Source: Halichondria panicea (lineage: Eukaryota > Porifera > Demospongiae > Suberitida > Halichondriidae). From it: a stretch of DNA of 64,000 nt. Position 1 is the first letter of the stretch, and each line of letters opens with the position of its first letter. Positions 46,064 to 56,060 of this stretch are shown here, in pieces. The stretch lies in NCBI RefSeq assembly GCF_963675165.1, contig NC_087377.1, positions 14,194,198-14,258,197 of the forward strand. The letters run 5' to 3'. The notes below the pieces were generated by a model, which saw nothing but the letters and a program-made list of their open reading frames with translations, was not told the origin of the DNA and did not search any database. The translations under genes were made by a program, and so were the position numbers.

Positions 46064-47880
46064 ATGGACTCCAAAGTGCAAATTGGCTCCTCTAAGTTGC
46101 AAATGGAAGAGCAAGAAACTGAGACGTACCCATATGCTGCCATCACTACTTACCTACAATCAGGCATGTATCCACCAGACGCTGACAAAAAGGAGAAGCG
46201 TGCATGGCCTCCGCAAAAGAGCGAAGTATTTCGTGCTGTTCGGGGGCAAGCTGCAGTATGTAGGAGGAAATAAGAAGAACACTCCTAGGTTGGTAGTGGA
46301 AGATGAAGAAGACAGAAGAAAGATCATTGAGAGCATCCATGGGCAAGCTCATCTAGGAAGAGACAAAACACTTTCTCAGCTAACTCAACGATACTACTGG
46401 CCAAACATGCATGTACAAGACAGCATGTGCCTACGTAAGTTTCAAATTTATATACCTTGTTATAGTGCAGGTGTTTGGTGCATTGAACGGTATTTCTCTT
46501 GCAGATTGCTTCATGTGACCACTGCATGCCAGCGCCAAAACCATAAGTTGCATAAAACTAATGCAACACTTCATATCCCATTCCTGTTAAAGAAGAAGCC
46601 TGGTATCAGGTTGGAATGGATTTAGTGGGCCCTCTGCCTGTAACTCCAGCAGGAAACAAGTTCTTGATGACAATTACAGATTACTACACAAAGTGGGCTG
46701 TAGCTGCTGCTCTAAAAGACAAAACTGCATTGTCAGTAGCCAACGTCTTATACTCGGTATAATTATATAAATTATGTGCTGTGCATGCAACGGCCCTTAG
46801 TTATAATTATTTACTGTAACGCAGGTATTTTGCACATACGGCTGCCCTATACTGTTATCCTCAGTGACCAAGGAAGAGAATTTGTCAATAAAGTTACTGA
46901 GGCACTCTTTAAAAGAACAAACACACAGCATAGAATCACTTCCGCCTATCATCCTCAAGTAAGAAGCATGCATGCACATAATTAAATACTGTATAATAAA
47001 TTATGGCATATATAGATATACTTTCACACCACCCCAGAAAGGAAGTTCGAAAAAGGAGTGAACGTTTTTACTTTTACCTAGTGCAAAAAGGAGTGAATAC
47101 ATATAGGATATACATGCAACTATTATAATTATGGTATAATTATTATGGCTAATTACTGAATTTTCAGACTAATGGCCTCACAGAGCGATTCAATCAGACA
47201 ATCTGTCGTTCTCTCAGCAAGTTAGTGAATGAAGCACACAATGATTGGGATACAAAGCTAGACACTATTCTGTTTGCATACCGAGTGTCGAAACACCGAT
47301 CAACCGGCTATTCGCCATTCTTCATGATGTTTCATCGTGAAGCTCGGCTGCCTATAGAAGCAGATGTAGAGCAAAACGAAACAGTGACCAGTGAAGATAT
47401 AGATACAGAGACAACTGCAGATGCTTTTATTGAGAAAATGCTCAAGAGGCAAGAAGATATAAAGAGCATAGCTGGTGAAAACCTCAAAAAAAGCAAAAGG
47501 AGTGCTATGATAAACGGCATTCACCAGAGGTATATAATTATACAGCCCTATATATATTATACAGGCTGCATGCAAGTATATATACACTTGCACATTCATG
47601 TGTGTGAATGCTATAATTATATGTACGAAGCATATATGATTTCAAACTGTGCAGTTTGTTCTAAGCAAATTAAATACATTTTATATTTAGGAACTGCAAC
47701 CTGGAATCAAGGTTTTGGTTGAGAACACCCAACAAAAGGAGAGGAAAGGTGGAAAGCTCGAAAACAAGTATAGTGGACCATACATTATTAAGACCTCAGA
47801 TGGAAAGGGTGTCTATATACCCGGACTTGGATGGGAAGGTGTTAAAAAAGAAATGTAATATCAAACGTCTCAAGGTAAAT
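46064..47880 (+). pseudogene. Ginger-type DDE integrase, frameshifted
   Basis: Exon pieces at about 46064-46434, 46505-46756, 46825-46958, 47168-47528 and 47690-47875. Recognisable parts: LRKRAKYFVLFGGKLQYVGG, HGQAHLGRDKTLSQLTQRYY and CDHC (an H2C2 zinc finger), VGMDLVGPLP (first Asp), ILSDQGREFVNK (second Asp), TNGLTERFNQT (Glu), FAYRVSKHRSTGYSPFF and the KYSGPYIIK stretch. All three catalytic acids are present. The frame changes near 46,204, 46,530, 46,575, 46,850 and 47,830, so this copy cannot make a full protein unless these are sequence errors. Confidence 0.85.
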
Positions 47881-48059
47881 ATGAATGTATATAGCTAATC
47901 CTATAACTATATACCATAATTGTGATAAATAACACATGCATAATACAGGCTTATATGGATCCTTCTTCATTGGTTGAACAAAAAGGTATTTATTTAGCTA
48001 CCAGCACAGGTGGCAATTTGATACTGCACATATATACATGCATGTAGCCTGCATGCGCA

Positions 48060-49470
48060 TGAGATTCGATCCCTAATGTAGCTCTCAGTGGCCAAACTTC
48101 ACCGGAAAATTCCAATGGCTCTACCCCACCAGAGAAATCCAATGGCCCCACCCCACCAGAGAAATCCAATGGCCCACCTCACCAGAAGATCCAAATGGCC
48201 CCACCCCACCGGAGAAATCCAATGGCGGCTCTACCCAACCAAAGAAATCCAATGGCCCCACCCCACCAGAAGATCCAAATGGCCCCACCCCACCGGAGAA
48301 ATCCAATGGCCCCACCCCACCAGAAGATCCAAATGGCCCCACCCCACCGGAGAAATCCAATGGTCCCATCCCACCAGAATATCAAAATGGCCTCGCCACA
48401 TTGGATGATCCCAATGTCCCTACTTCACCGGACGGGCCCAATGACCAATTGTCGGATCCCAATGGACCCACACTCCCGGATAATACGCCTGGCCTCTCTT
48501 CAGAATACGTTTCCAGTGGGTTTGATGATCCTATTCTGATGGAATGTCTGTTTGATCCAAGCCTTTTGAGACTGTACAGAACAGGAGCTTCTACACATCT
48601 GTACAGAAGAGAGGAGGATGATGATTTTGATGTGAGTTCACTGCTATATTAAGTGTATTGTATTGTACATTTTTAACACTTAAATTTCATGTAGTGTATA
48701 ATTATATAGATTACTGACAATTCTCCATTGCAGTTATCGTACCTCTTTCAAAACAAGCACGAGTATGGCTTGAGCAAAGATACTGATGTGGCACTGTGGC
48801 TAGCTTACAGAGTATACACCCATCAACCAGACTTAGTTGAAGCGTTTGACTTCGTGGTCGTCAATTCACTCCTTCACAATCAGTTTAACGACTTCAAAAA
48901 AGCAGAAAACACTGACATCAGCTACTTAGAAATGAACAGCCTGTTACATTTCTACATTCGTCAACACCCCCAGTCTGGTACTTTCCTGACAAAAAAGTAT
49001 GGTAAAACATACCTAACCTGCACTTGTGGTCAAGTCAATGAACTATGTCAATGGATCTACGATATGAGAAAACAACACCCTCAAGGTATATACGGTAAAA
49101 CTATTATGCATGCGTGTATACTAAAACTGCGTGTGTGTATAATTATCATCTCACTATGTATATTCCAGACTTGCCACAAAGTTCTGTGATGGGCAAAGAG
49201 CAGCAAAAGATGCCACTTTGCTCAACACCAGACGTGAGCCTTACACATGGACCTGTGGTGACTCATTTGCAACCAATTGATGTCCCCTTAGACCGTCCAC
49301 CACCACCTAAGAGACGAAAGTCTAATCAGTCTGTACCTAAGAGTCAAAACGTAACTTCTGTCAGCCACGTGTATGGCATGTATAATTATAATTGTCCTGA
49401 CATTAATTTTGTGATCAGGCACGGTCAATTAATATGTATAGATCCGACTAGAAAAACATTTGCAATGTGA
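48060..49470 (+). pseudogene. Middle part of the Ginger-like protein: Pro-rich repeat and unknown domain
   Basis: 48,085-48,400 is a tandem repeat encoding NGPTPPEDPNGPTPPEKS units in one frame, with slips near 48,170 and 48,230. It continues through DDPILMECLFDPSLLRLY to a donor at 48,631. Exon 48,734-49,085 encodes a helical segment (DVALWLAYRVYTHQPDLVEA) and a Cys pair (LTCTCGQVNELC). 49,170-49,470 has PPPPKRRKSNQ, a likely nuclear signal. I recognise no named domain. Confidence 0.55.
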
Positions 49471-49996
49471 AAAATTGCTAGGATTGGCCAGGGGAACCAC
49501 AAAAAAGCGTGGGAACAAGAAATCAGACGAGAGCATAACTCCAATCCGTTACAACGTCAATCACATGTATACTGGTAGTTTTCCCATGTTTTCCCAGCCA
49601 ATATGCCACGCAATTTTTACTGGTGGAGTGATGACCAATCCCTATATATATTTATTACACATCCATTTTAGAATGTGGGGCACATAATCATGATGATTTG
49701 TGATGAATTGATGTTCCTAATACATGCAGTGTTGAGCACAGGTACACACAGTCCATCCATGCGTAGTAACATGCACGGACCGTACTGGTGACTGCATGGA
49801 ATGATGTGGTGGATGGAGTCTGATAGGTGGATCTGGAACACAGTCTATTATTTAATATACTATGTATTGTACATGTTCATGACGTTGTAACGGATTGGAG
49901 TTATGCTCTCGTCTGATTTCTTGTTCCCACGCTTTTTTGTGGTTCCCCTGGCCAATCCTAGCAATTTTTCACATTGCAAATGTTTTTCTAGTCGGA
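49443..49996. repeat. Inverted 118-bp pair inside the Ginger-like element
   Basis: CGACTAGAAAAACATTTGCA through ACGAGAGCATAACTCCAATC and CGTTACAACGTC at 49,443-49,562 is repeated as a nearly perfect reverse complement at 49,877-49,996. About 315 bp of unassigned DNA lie between. It interrupts the element between its middle exons and the protease. Confidence 0.85.
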
Positions 49997-50004
49997 TTCC
50001 CTTT

Positions 50005-50984
50005 CTTTTTCAGTACAGTTTACGTATCATGACATGCATAAGTGGAACGTCAAGAGGCAGTACAAGAAGAGAAGACAGGACTAATCAGATATCTTCTCGA
50101 ATATCTCTGGACTAATAATTATAGTATAATGAGTAATAATTTATTGCTTGATAATTATGTTGAATTTGCGAATCAGTATTAAATGACAGCCATTTTAAGA
50201 GCATGATATCTAGCCAGTGCATATAGCATGCCTGTCAGAGAAAGGGAGCTAGAGCTGAACAGTGTGAAGAAAAGGAACACCTCAGGCTCTGGAAAAGCAC
50301 TGCTGCACTGATTTTAGGCACACAGTTTATTAGCCACGCCTATCTATTATTATTGGCCACAAAGCAATTGCTGAGTCATTAAAGATGGCGGAATTGTCTA
50401 GGTAAGAGAAATAGAGACTGAGAGGTCATCTGCCTCGTGGAAGCAATCGCAAATCTGAAGAAGCGCTTTGTAATCCAGGTTGTAGTCGTTTGGAAACCCT
50501 GTGCAGAATGTCCTGGAGATGGCTGTACTTGGAGTAAATGCTGGGCAAGAAACTTACTTACTTACTTACTTACTTACTCACTTACTTACTTAGTCAGTCA
50601 GACAAAGAGCGGTGAAACGTCGAAATAGTGCAATTTTTAAAATGAAAATATTCATTCATTAAAATGTTTATGGATTATGAAATGAGAGATACAAAGAGAG
50701 AAAAGGCTAAATAAACTATCTGTTCAGCCAGTTTCTTGATGTGGCCTTTCCCTGCAGAGATAGAACAGTTTGAACATGAGTCAAAATAATTGAAATATTG
50801 CTAAACATGGGCAAACCCACTGCCAATCCTATGTAAAACCTACTGGTTTTACTAATATATACTATTAACTACATAATAATTATTGTACATGCTCAGACCA
50901 GGTATGCTGGGAGTCTCTGGATACCTGACTAGATCTACGTTACAGGGGTAGGGCAGTTGTAAAGAGAGGAAAACTATGTGACAA
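50005..50984. other. Non-coding part of the element with TTAC microsatellite
   Basis: CTTA tetranucleotides repeat from about 50,548 to 50,601, followed by GTCAGTCAGACAAAGAGCGG. The preceding 130 bp (ending CTGGGCAAGAAACTTA) looks like the 3' end of a retroposed sequence ending in a simple repeat, but I cannot name it. Confidence 0.4.
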
Positions 50985-51632
50985 GCATATATGTATGCTG
51001 CCCATGAAGTGCTGAGGTATCAGTTCCCTCATCTGCATGGTCTTCAATCGACATTACTTACTCAAAAAGAGTTTAAAGCAATGCAATGCCATGACTCTGT
51101 TGTAAGAGGTAAGGGTTAGGCTTATATAATGTTATCTCGATGGATCACTAATTATATTACTGTAATGTACATAGTGTATAATAATAATTATCGCCTATAA
51201 TTATATGCAGCCGTTCAGATACTATTTGTTGAGGAAAGAGAGCACTGGGTTGTTTCCAGCCTCACCAATGGAAAACTGAGACTATACGACAGCAGCTGTT
51301 CAACTGGAGAATTAACCTCAAGTCTTCAAGTACAGCTAGCTCAAACATACGGCAATCAATTTGCGGTAAACAACAAACTCAAAGTTTACATTGAGCCTGT
51401 ACAGCAGCAAGAAGGAGAAATGGACTGTGGTGTTTTCAGCATTGCAAATGCATACAATGCTGCACAGGCGAAGAGTACGAAAGATGTAACGTATGACTCA
51501 CAACAAATGCGTTCATACATTCAGCACTGTTTTGAAGCTAAAACGTTCAGCACTTTTCCTCAATCTAAAAATTCGGCAGCAATCAACAGATGTGATCCCA
51601 AACAGATAAGTGGTTTCACTTTAAATGCATAA
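50985..51632 (+). CDS. Ulp1-like (C48) cysteine protease exons of the element
   Basis: Two exons, about 50,985-51,108 and 51,211-51,632, joined in phase 1. The first gives QFPHLHGLQSTLL, the second FVEEREHWVVSS, LRLYDSS, EGEMDCGVFSIANA. This is the His, Asp, Gln-before-Cys and DCG arrangement of Ulp1/SENP-type proteases that cleave SUMO or related modifiers. All catalytic residues are present and the exon is uninterrupted, unlike the integrase part. The upstream join to the rest of the protein is not resolved. Confidence 0.75.
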
Positions 51633-52066
51633 ACATCAAGGTCAGGCCAAGAGGATGGCTGTGTATAACATGTAGATCTAATTCATGTTAACTGTATCAC
51701 CAAACTGTTAAATTGTTATTAAATAGCTAGCTAGCAAGCTATATTATGGACATTGAATATTATTGTTTTGCCATTATTATACGTAGACCATTACTTGTTT
51801 TTGCCATTGATTCTCGACTCAACCTCCATTACTTCTAATACGTACGACGCTGGCCTCATCTCATACCGATATAATTTATGTGTAGAACTAGGAGTAGTTA
51901 ATAAGAAGAAGCATGTATACGTGTACATATAATTATAATGGTTTATTGAAAGCAGTTTATAGTGACAGTTAATTAAATTTGAGGGATCAGGCCCTCTTGT
52001 AGCAAGAGTGATGTAGCATCACGTAGGGGTCCATGATTTGATGATCTTGTTCCGTAGGGTCCATGA
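51633..52066. repeat. Spacer with 36-40 bp tandem repeat
   Basis: The phrases GGGTCCATGATT and TGATGATCTTGTTCC occur three times between about 52,024 and 52,121, overlapping the 3' end of the degenerate endonuclease copy. Otherwise no gene is seen. Confidence 0.65.
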
Positions 52067-52866
52067 TTATTTTGATGATCTTGTTCCGTATATAGGGGTC
52101 CATGATTTGATGATCTTGTTCCACGGATGCACATAATTGAAGATCGGACGGCAGCGAAGGATAGCTTGCACCTTAGCCAACTGATTAATTACTACTGAGT
52201 ATAGTTTTTTCCTTATTTCCAGGCGAGCATGTCTGCTAGTCTTTTGTAGAAGGTGGCGGCCTCTTGCCCCAGTCCACCTGTGGTTTATAGAAGACGTCGA
52301 CGAGGGGGTGAAAACTCCTTGCTCAATGTCTCTGACGCGTTGGCCGTAAGCGCGTTTAATTTTGTCCTCATGTTTCTTGTACCTCATGTTTCTTGTAGGC
52401 AGCTTTGATGGTTCTGGAGCTGTTGCTGGGTGCATTCGGGTACATCAAAATATGCGTTTTGAACAGCAAACCAGAACCTCTTGCACGGATGTCTAAGCGG
52501 GCATCGTCAGTGGTTAAATGGCTGAGCGGTGGGATAAAGATTCTCGCTTAGTGGTTGTAGTCGGGGTTCTCATGTTCTGTGGCAACATTGTGGCAGACTT
52601 TGGTGAGAAGTGAAGCAGTCAGGTCACGTAGCTCGTTATGCCTTCTAGTTGGGAAGTCGCCCTTTGGTAAAAATCATTGCGCATGATTTGCTGAGAAGGC
52701 TGAGCCACAGTTGCACTTAGTTGGGGTTGATGGCAGTGGCCAGCCATAACAAATACAGGGTGCATCTCTGAAACCGTGGTCATCAATAGGTAGAACTGAA
52801 AGCCACCTTCAGAGGTTGTACCTGGCAGCTAGCTCATCGATGAGGCACCTTTCTCTCCTGGTAGAC
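52067..52866 (-). pseudogene. Degenerate CCHC + restriction-like endonuclease ORF
   Basis: Minus-strand pieces parallel the intact ORF at 53,456-54,385: a KCNCG-type zinc motif near 52,710, then RRHNE-type, RKHEDKIKRAYGQRVRDIEQ and GVFTP, and a C-terminal part near 52,130 to 52,240. Stops and frame changes separate them. It ends next to the left border of the foldback at 52,869. Confidence 0.75.
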
Positions 52867-53455
52867 TACAGTTCATTTAGTCTAGAGAGTAGATTACCAC
52901 AAATGTGTAAGTAGTTGTACTTAAATGTAAATATCTTTTGATTGGAGCATTTTTATGAAATGGTGTTGTTACCCGTGTGATGAATGACTGAACTACAACA
53001 TATACAAAAATGTTTCCATGGAAACATAAGGTGGTGGGTTTGTGGTGATTAATAGAACAACAGCAAATTGTTATAGTGGGTAATCGGTTAGAGTAATAAA
53101 ACAGTAATCTTGTACAGCTAAGGTCCTAGACTTCATCACATAATTGTTCAATGGTTTAGGTATCCGACCATCCCCTTTTTATGGGTGTTACAAATGTTCA
53201 CAGTGTTTATAATTCATGATTTACTGGTTTTCAGGTACACTTTTGGTTAGAGTAATAACTTTTGAAAAATTAATAGCTTAGCTTTAAAATTTCTGTAGTA
53301 AGTTTACAGATAAATTTTTTTTTTTTTTTTTTTTTTGCATGAAAGCTCTCCATCTCGGGGCTAAGAAAAAAAGTACATTGTACAAAAGAAGGAGGTAGTT
53401 TAGTGATAGTAATTATGTAGCAGTCAAAAATAAAAACAAAGCGAATATAAGTAGT

Positions 53456-54385
53456 TCATAGATGAATTATGTATTCAGGGGGGGGGACTCGCCCCTCCTG
53501 AGATACAAGGTTGATATTGTCCATGTAGACAGGTCTGTGCAACGATGAACGGCTTCCTCTAATGCACATTATTGCAGAGCGGATCGATGCAAAGGATAGC
53601 CTGCATCTGAGCCATCCCATTACTGCTGGGTACGGATTTTGTCTTTTTGAGGATAACAGATCAGCGAGCCTCTTGTAGAAAGTTGCTGCTTCTTTGCCCA
53701 TTCCTCCCCAGGTTGAGAGGACTAAGGGTGTGAAGACTCCCCGCTCGATTTCTCTGACCCTTTGTCCGTATTCCCTCTTTTTTGCTTGCTCGTGTCTCCT
53801 GTAGGCATCTCCGGAACGGTTACTAGGTGCGTTAGGGTAGAATACCCTTACATCAAAAAATGCATCTTGGTGGTTGTTCCAGAAGCCTCTTGCACGAATA
53901 TCGGGGCGAGCATGGTTGCTTGTGTTTACTGATCTGGCAGAGAAGAGCTTTCCAGTGAGGGGCTGGAGGGGTGGCTCTGTAGCGACATTATGGCATACTT
54001 CTGTGAGCAGTGAGGCTGTGATGTCACGAATTTCGTTGTGGCGAATAGTCGGGAAGCCCCCCATGTGGCAAATCATGGCGTGATCTACAGAGAAGTTTGC
54101 ACCACAGTTGCATGTTTTAGGGATGTTGCTGAGCTGCCAGTTATATCTCAGACGTAGAGCGTCTCTGAAATCTCCCTTGTGTAACTGGAAGCCGTGTGTG
54201 CCTATGGGTATGACCGATAGCCATGATGAGGCTCCTTTTTCACTTGCCAGGTCTGCGTGATGTTTCAGATCACTGGGTAACTTGTCCTTGACATCATTGG
54301 CTTGTTGAGCATGTTCCGCACGGTTTAGGGCTCTCACATCTCTTTTAGCGGTTGCTGTTATCATCGGGTCTGGATTCTGATCCAT
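53456..54385 (-). CDS. Solo CCHC zinc finger + restriction-like endonuclease (R2-type C-terminus)
   Basis: An uninterrupted 309-residue frame from ATG 54,385 to the stop at 53,456. Residues about 65-85 give HGFQLHKGDFRDALRLRY; CNCGANFSVDHAMICHMGG is a CCHC finger of the kind preceding the endonuclease in R2-clade retrotransposons; GGFPTIRHNEIRD follows; ARPDIRARGFW and FFDVRVFYP give the PD...D core of a restriction-like endonuclease; YGQRVREIERGVFTPLV, FYKRLADLL and WLRCRLSF make the conserved tail. In retroelements this module is the C-terminal part of a much longer ORF with a reverse transcriptase. Here only about 300 bp separate the ATG from the foldback arm, so no reverse transcriptase is attached. 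It may be a truncated retroelement or a stand-alone nuclease. Confidence 0.8.
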   Translation of the reverse strand: MDQNPDPMITATAKRDVRALNRAEHAQQANDVKDKLPSDLKHHADLASEKGASSWLSVIPIGTHGFQLHKGDFRDALRLRYNWQLSNIPKTCNCGANFSVDHAMICHMGGFPTIRHNEIRDITASLLTEVCHNVATEPPLQPLTGKLFSARSVNTSNHARPDIRARGFWNNHQDAFFDVRVFYPNAPSNRSGDAYRRHEQAKKREYGQRVREIERGVFTPLVLSTWGGMGKEAATFYKRLADLLSSKRQNPYPAVMGWLRCRLSFASIRSAIMCIRGSRSSLHRPVYMDNINLVSQEGRVPPPEYIIHL

Positions 54386-54523
54386 GTCTTAAGACACGAT
54401 GAGAGATACTAGGGGTTTACATTGATACCAAGAACATCCTATATGCTTATTCCATTGCTGAGATAACACTGAAAAGCTACATAATTTACTATTTTCTACT
54501 GTTTTGATGACATCAGCAGCATG

Positions 54524-54602
54524 CTTTAATCAACCACAAACGTAATTAAAAGTGGGCGTACAGTTATTGTACGCCCACTTACGTGGTTAATTAAAGTGTC
54601 AT
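54524..54602. repeat. Palindrome GTGGGCGTACAGTTATTGTA
   Basis: AAGTGGGCGTACA and TGTACGCCCACTT form a perfect hairpin extended outwards by an imperfect TTAATCAACCACAAACG/ACGTGGTTAATTAA pair. It lies between the endonuclease start codon and the right foldback arm. Confidence 0.75.
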
Positions 54603-55140
54603 CGATTTGTGGTTAGAGAATATGTAGTTTTTCAGTGATATCTCAACAATGGAGTAAGCATAGAGGATGTTCTTGGTATCAAAATGTAGCCCATTTATTT
54701 GTAAACTTACCAGAGAACTTTTAAAGCTAAACTATAACATTTTCAGAAGATATTACTCTAACCAAAAGTGTACCTAAAAACCGGTAAATCATGAATTATA
54801 GACACTGTGAACATATGTAAGACCCATAAAGTGATGGTCAGGAAACCTAAACTATTAAACAATTGTGTGATAAAAGTCTAAAACCTTAGCTGTTTAAGGT
54901 TAGTGTTTTATTACTCTAACCGATTACCCACTATAACAATTTGCTGTTGTTCTATTAATCACCACCTTATGTTTCCATGTAAACATTTTTGGATATGTTG
55001 TAGTTCAGTCATTTATCTACACACGGGTATCAACACCATTTCTTAGAAATGCTCCAATCAAAAGATTACAACTACTCACACATTTGTGGTAATCTACTCT
55101 CTAGACTAAATGAACTGTACATGGTAGAACATTGCGTTGC

Positions 55141-55290
55141 TATCTCGAGGGGGGCCCTAAATCACTATGGGGGGCCTATATCACTAGCGCAATAGACCCC
55201 CCCCCTAACACCCCAAATTGCTAGCGTTTTAGGGCCGGGGGCCCCAAAATAAGGGGGAGGCCCATATCGCTTCTACACCGGTACTATAAA
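55141..55290 (-). repeat. GGGGCCCC-rich repeat, copy B
   Basis: The reverse complement of the repeat at 45,500-45,640: GGGGGGCCCTAAATCAC, CCAAATTGCTAGCG, CATATCGCTTCTACACCGGT. Confidence 0.7.
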
Positions 55291-56060
55291 CTACAACATT
55301 AACAGTTTATTGTGATTTACAATGACAGTAATAACAAAATAATTATAAGAGCTAGATAATTGCAGTCGAGTAACGTAATAACATAACTAATGGTTGAGAG
55401 AAGCTCCACTGTCGACGATGGACCCGTGGCTGTATTGGTTGATGTTCACTTGGCAGTTATGGAAGTTCATGACTGCATGGAACAGATGAGTGAGTTGCAA
55501 TGTTCGCTGTGTTTTCTGCCAGTTTCGTCATTTCCACATTGAAACTGGTTTCTTTTTTGCAGATAAAACTCTGGATACGGCATTCTGTTGCTTCTCACTT
55601 GTACGCTCCAATGCCCACAAAAACGCCCACGCGTAACCTTTGACCGCACAAGGTAAATCAAAGTCTATATAATTATCTGCAAGTACGTAGATCTAGCCGC
55701 ACACAATCTGGAAAATCTGGAACAGTTCCATCACTTCCTAATTGAACAGCTCAGCAGAACATCAAAGGATAATCGCATTCATGATACTATCCAATCTGCC
55801 ACAGAATCCAATATCATGCAACATTCACAAGTTGTTGATAGCACGCTCCCTCCCAGATTGTTGTTGTAAAATTTACAACATTTTGACCGGTAAAGGGATA
55901 TCGGTATGATACCGGTGAATTCTGAATTGATTATGCAACTAATAATGCAGCAGGAAGCATATAATTATACTTATAGGCATGCACAAAATTTAATGAACAA
56001 CAGTATTTTCAGTTGCTGCAAAGCAGAGAATTACTTAATGCAGAGGTCAATACATTTATA
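55291..56060. other. Intergenic stretch upstream of receptor gene 3
   Basis: No gene is recognised. It includes the presumed promoter; no clear TATA or other element can be assigned. Confidence 0.4.

Larger units (their letters stand above)
46064..51632 (+). mobile_element. Ginger/KRBA2-like element: DDE integrase plus Ulp1-type protease
   Basis: Plus-strand exons in order: an N-terminal region and H2C2 zinc-finger start, the DDE integrase core, a C-terminal SH3-like stretch (KYSGPYIIKTSDGKG), a Pro-rich repeat, a helical region (48,734-49,085), and an Ulp1-family cysteine protease (to 51,632). Integrases with short introns joined to accessory protease domains are known from Ginger-type DNA transposons and KRBA2-like host copies. 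I could not identify terminal repeats. Several frameshifts in the integrase part indicate decay. Confidence 0.7.
52869..55117. mobile_element. 2.25-kb TA-flanked foldback carrying an endonuclease ORF
   Basis: The left end CAGTTCATTTAGTCTAGAGA and its mirrored right end TCTCTAGACTAAATGAACTG are each bordered by TA. Arms of about 400 bp (to about 53,270 and from about 54,760) are complementary with scattered changes. Between them lie the minus-strand endonuclease ORF and a 75-bp palindrome at 54,524-54,602. CAGT ends and a TA target suggest Tc1/mariner-type mobilisation. Confidence 0.8.
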
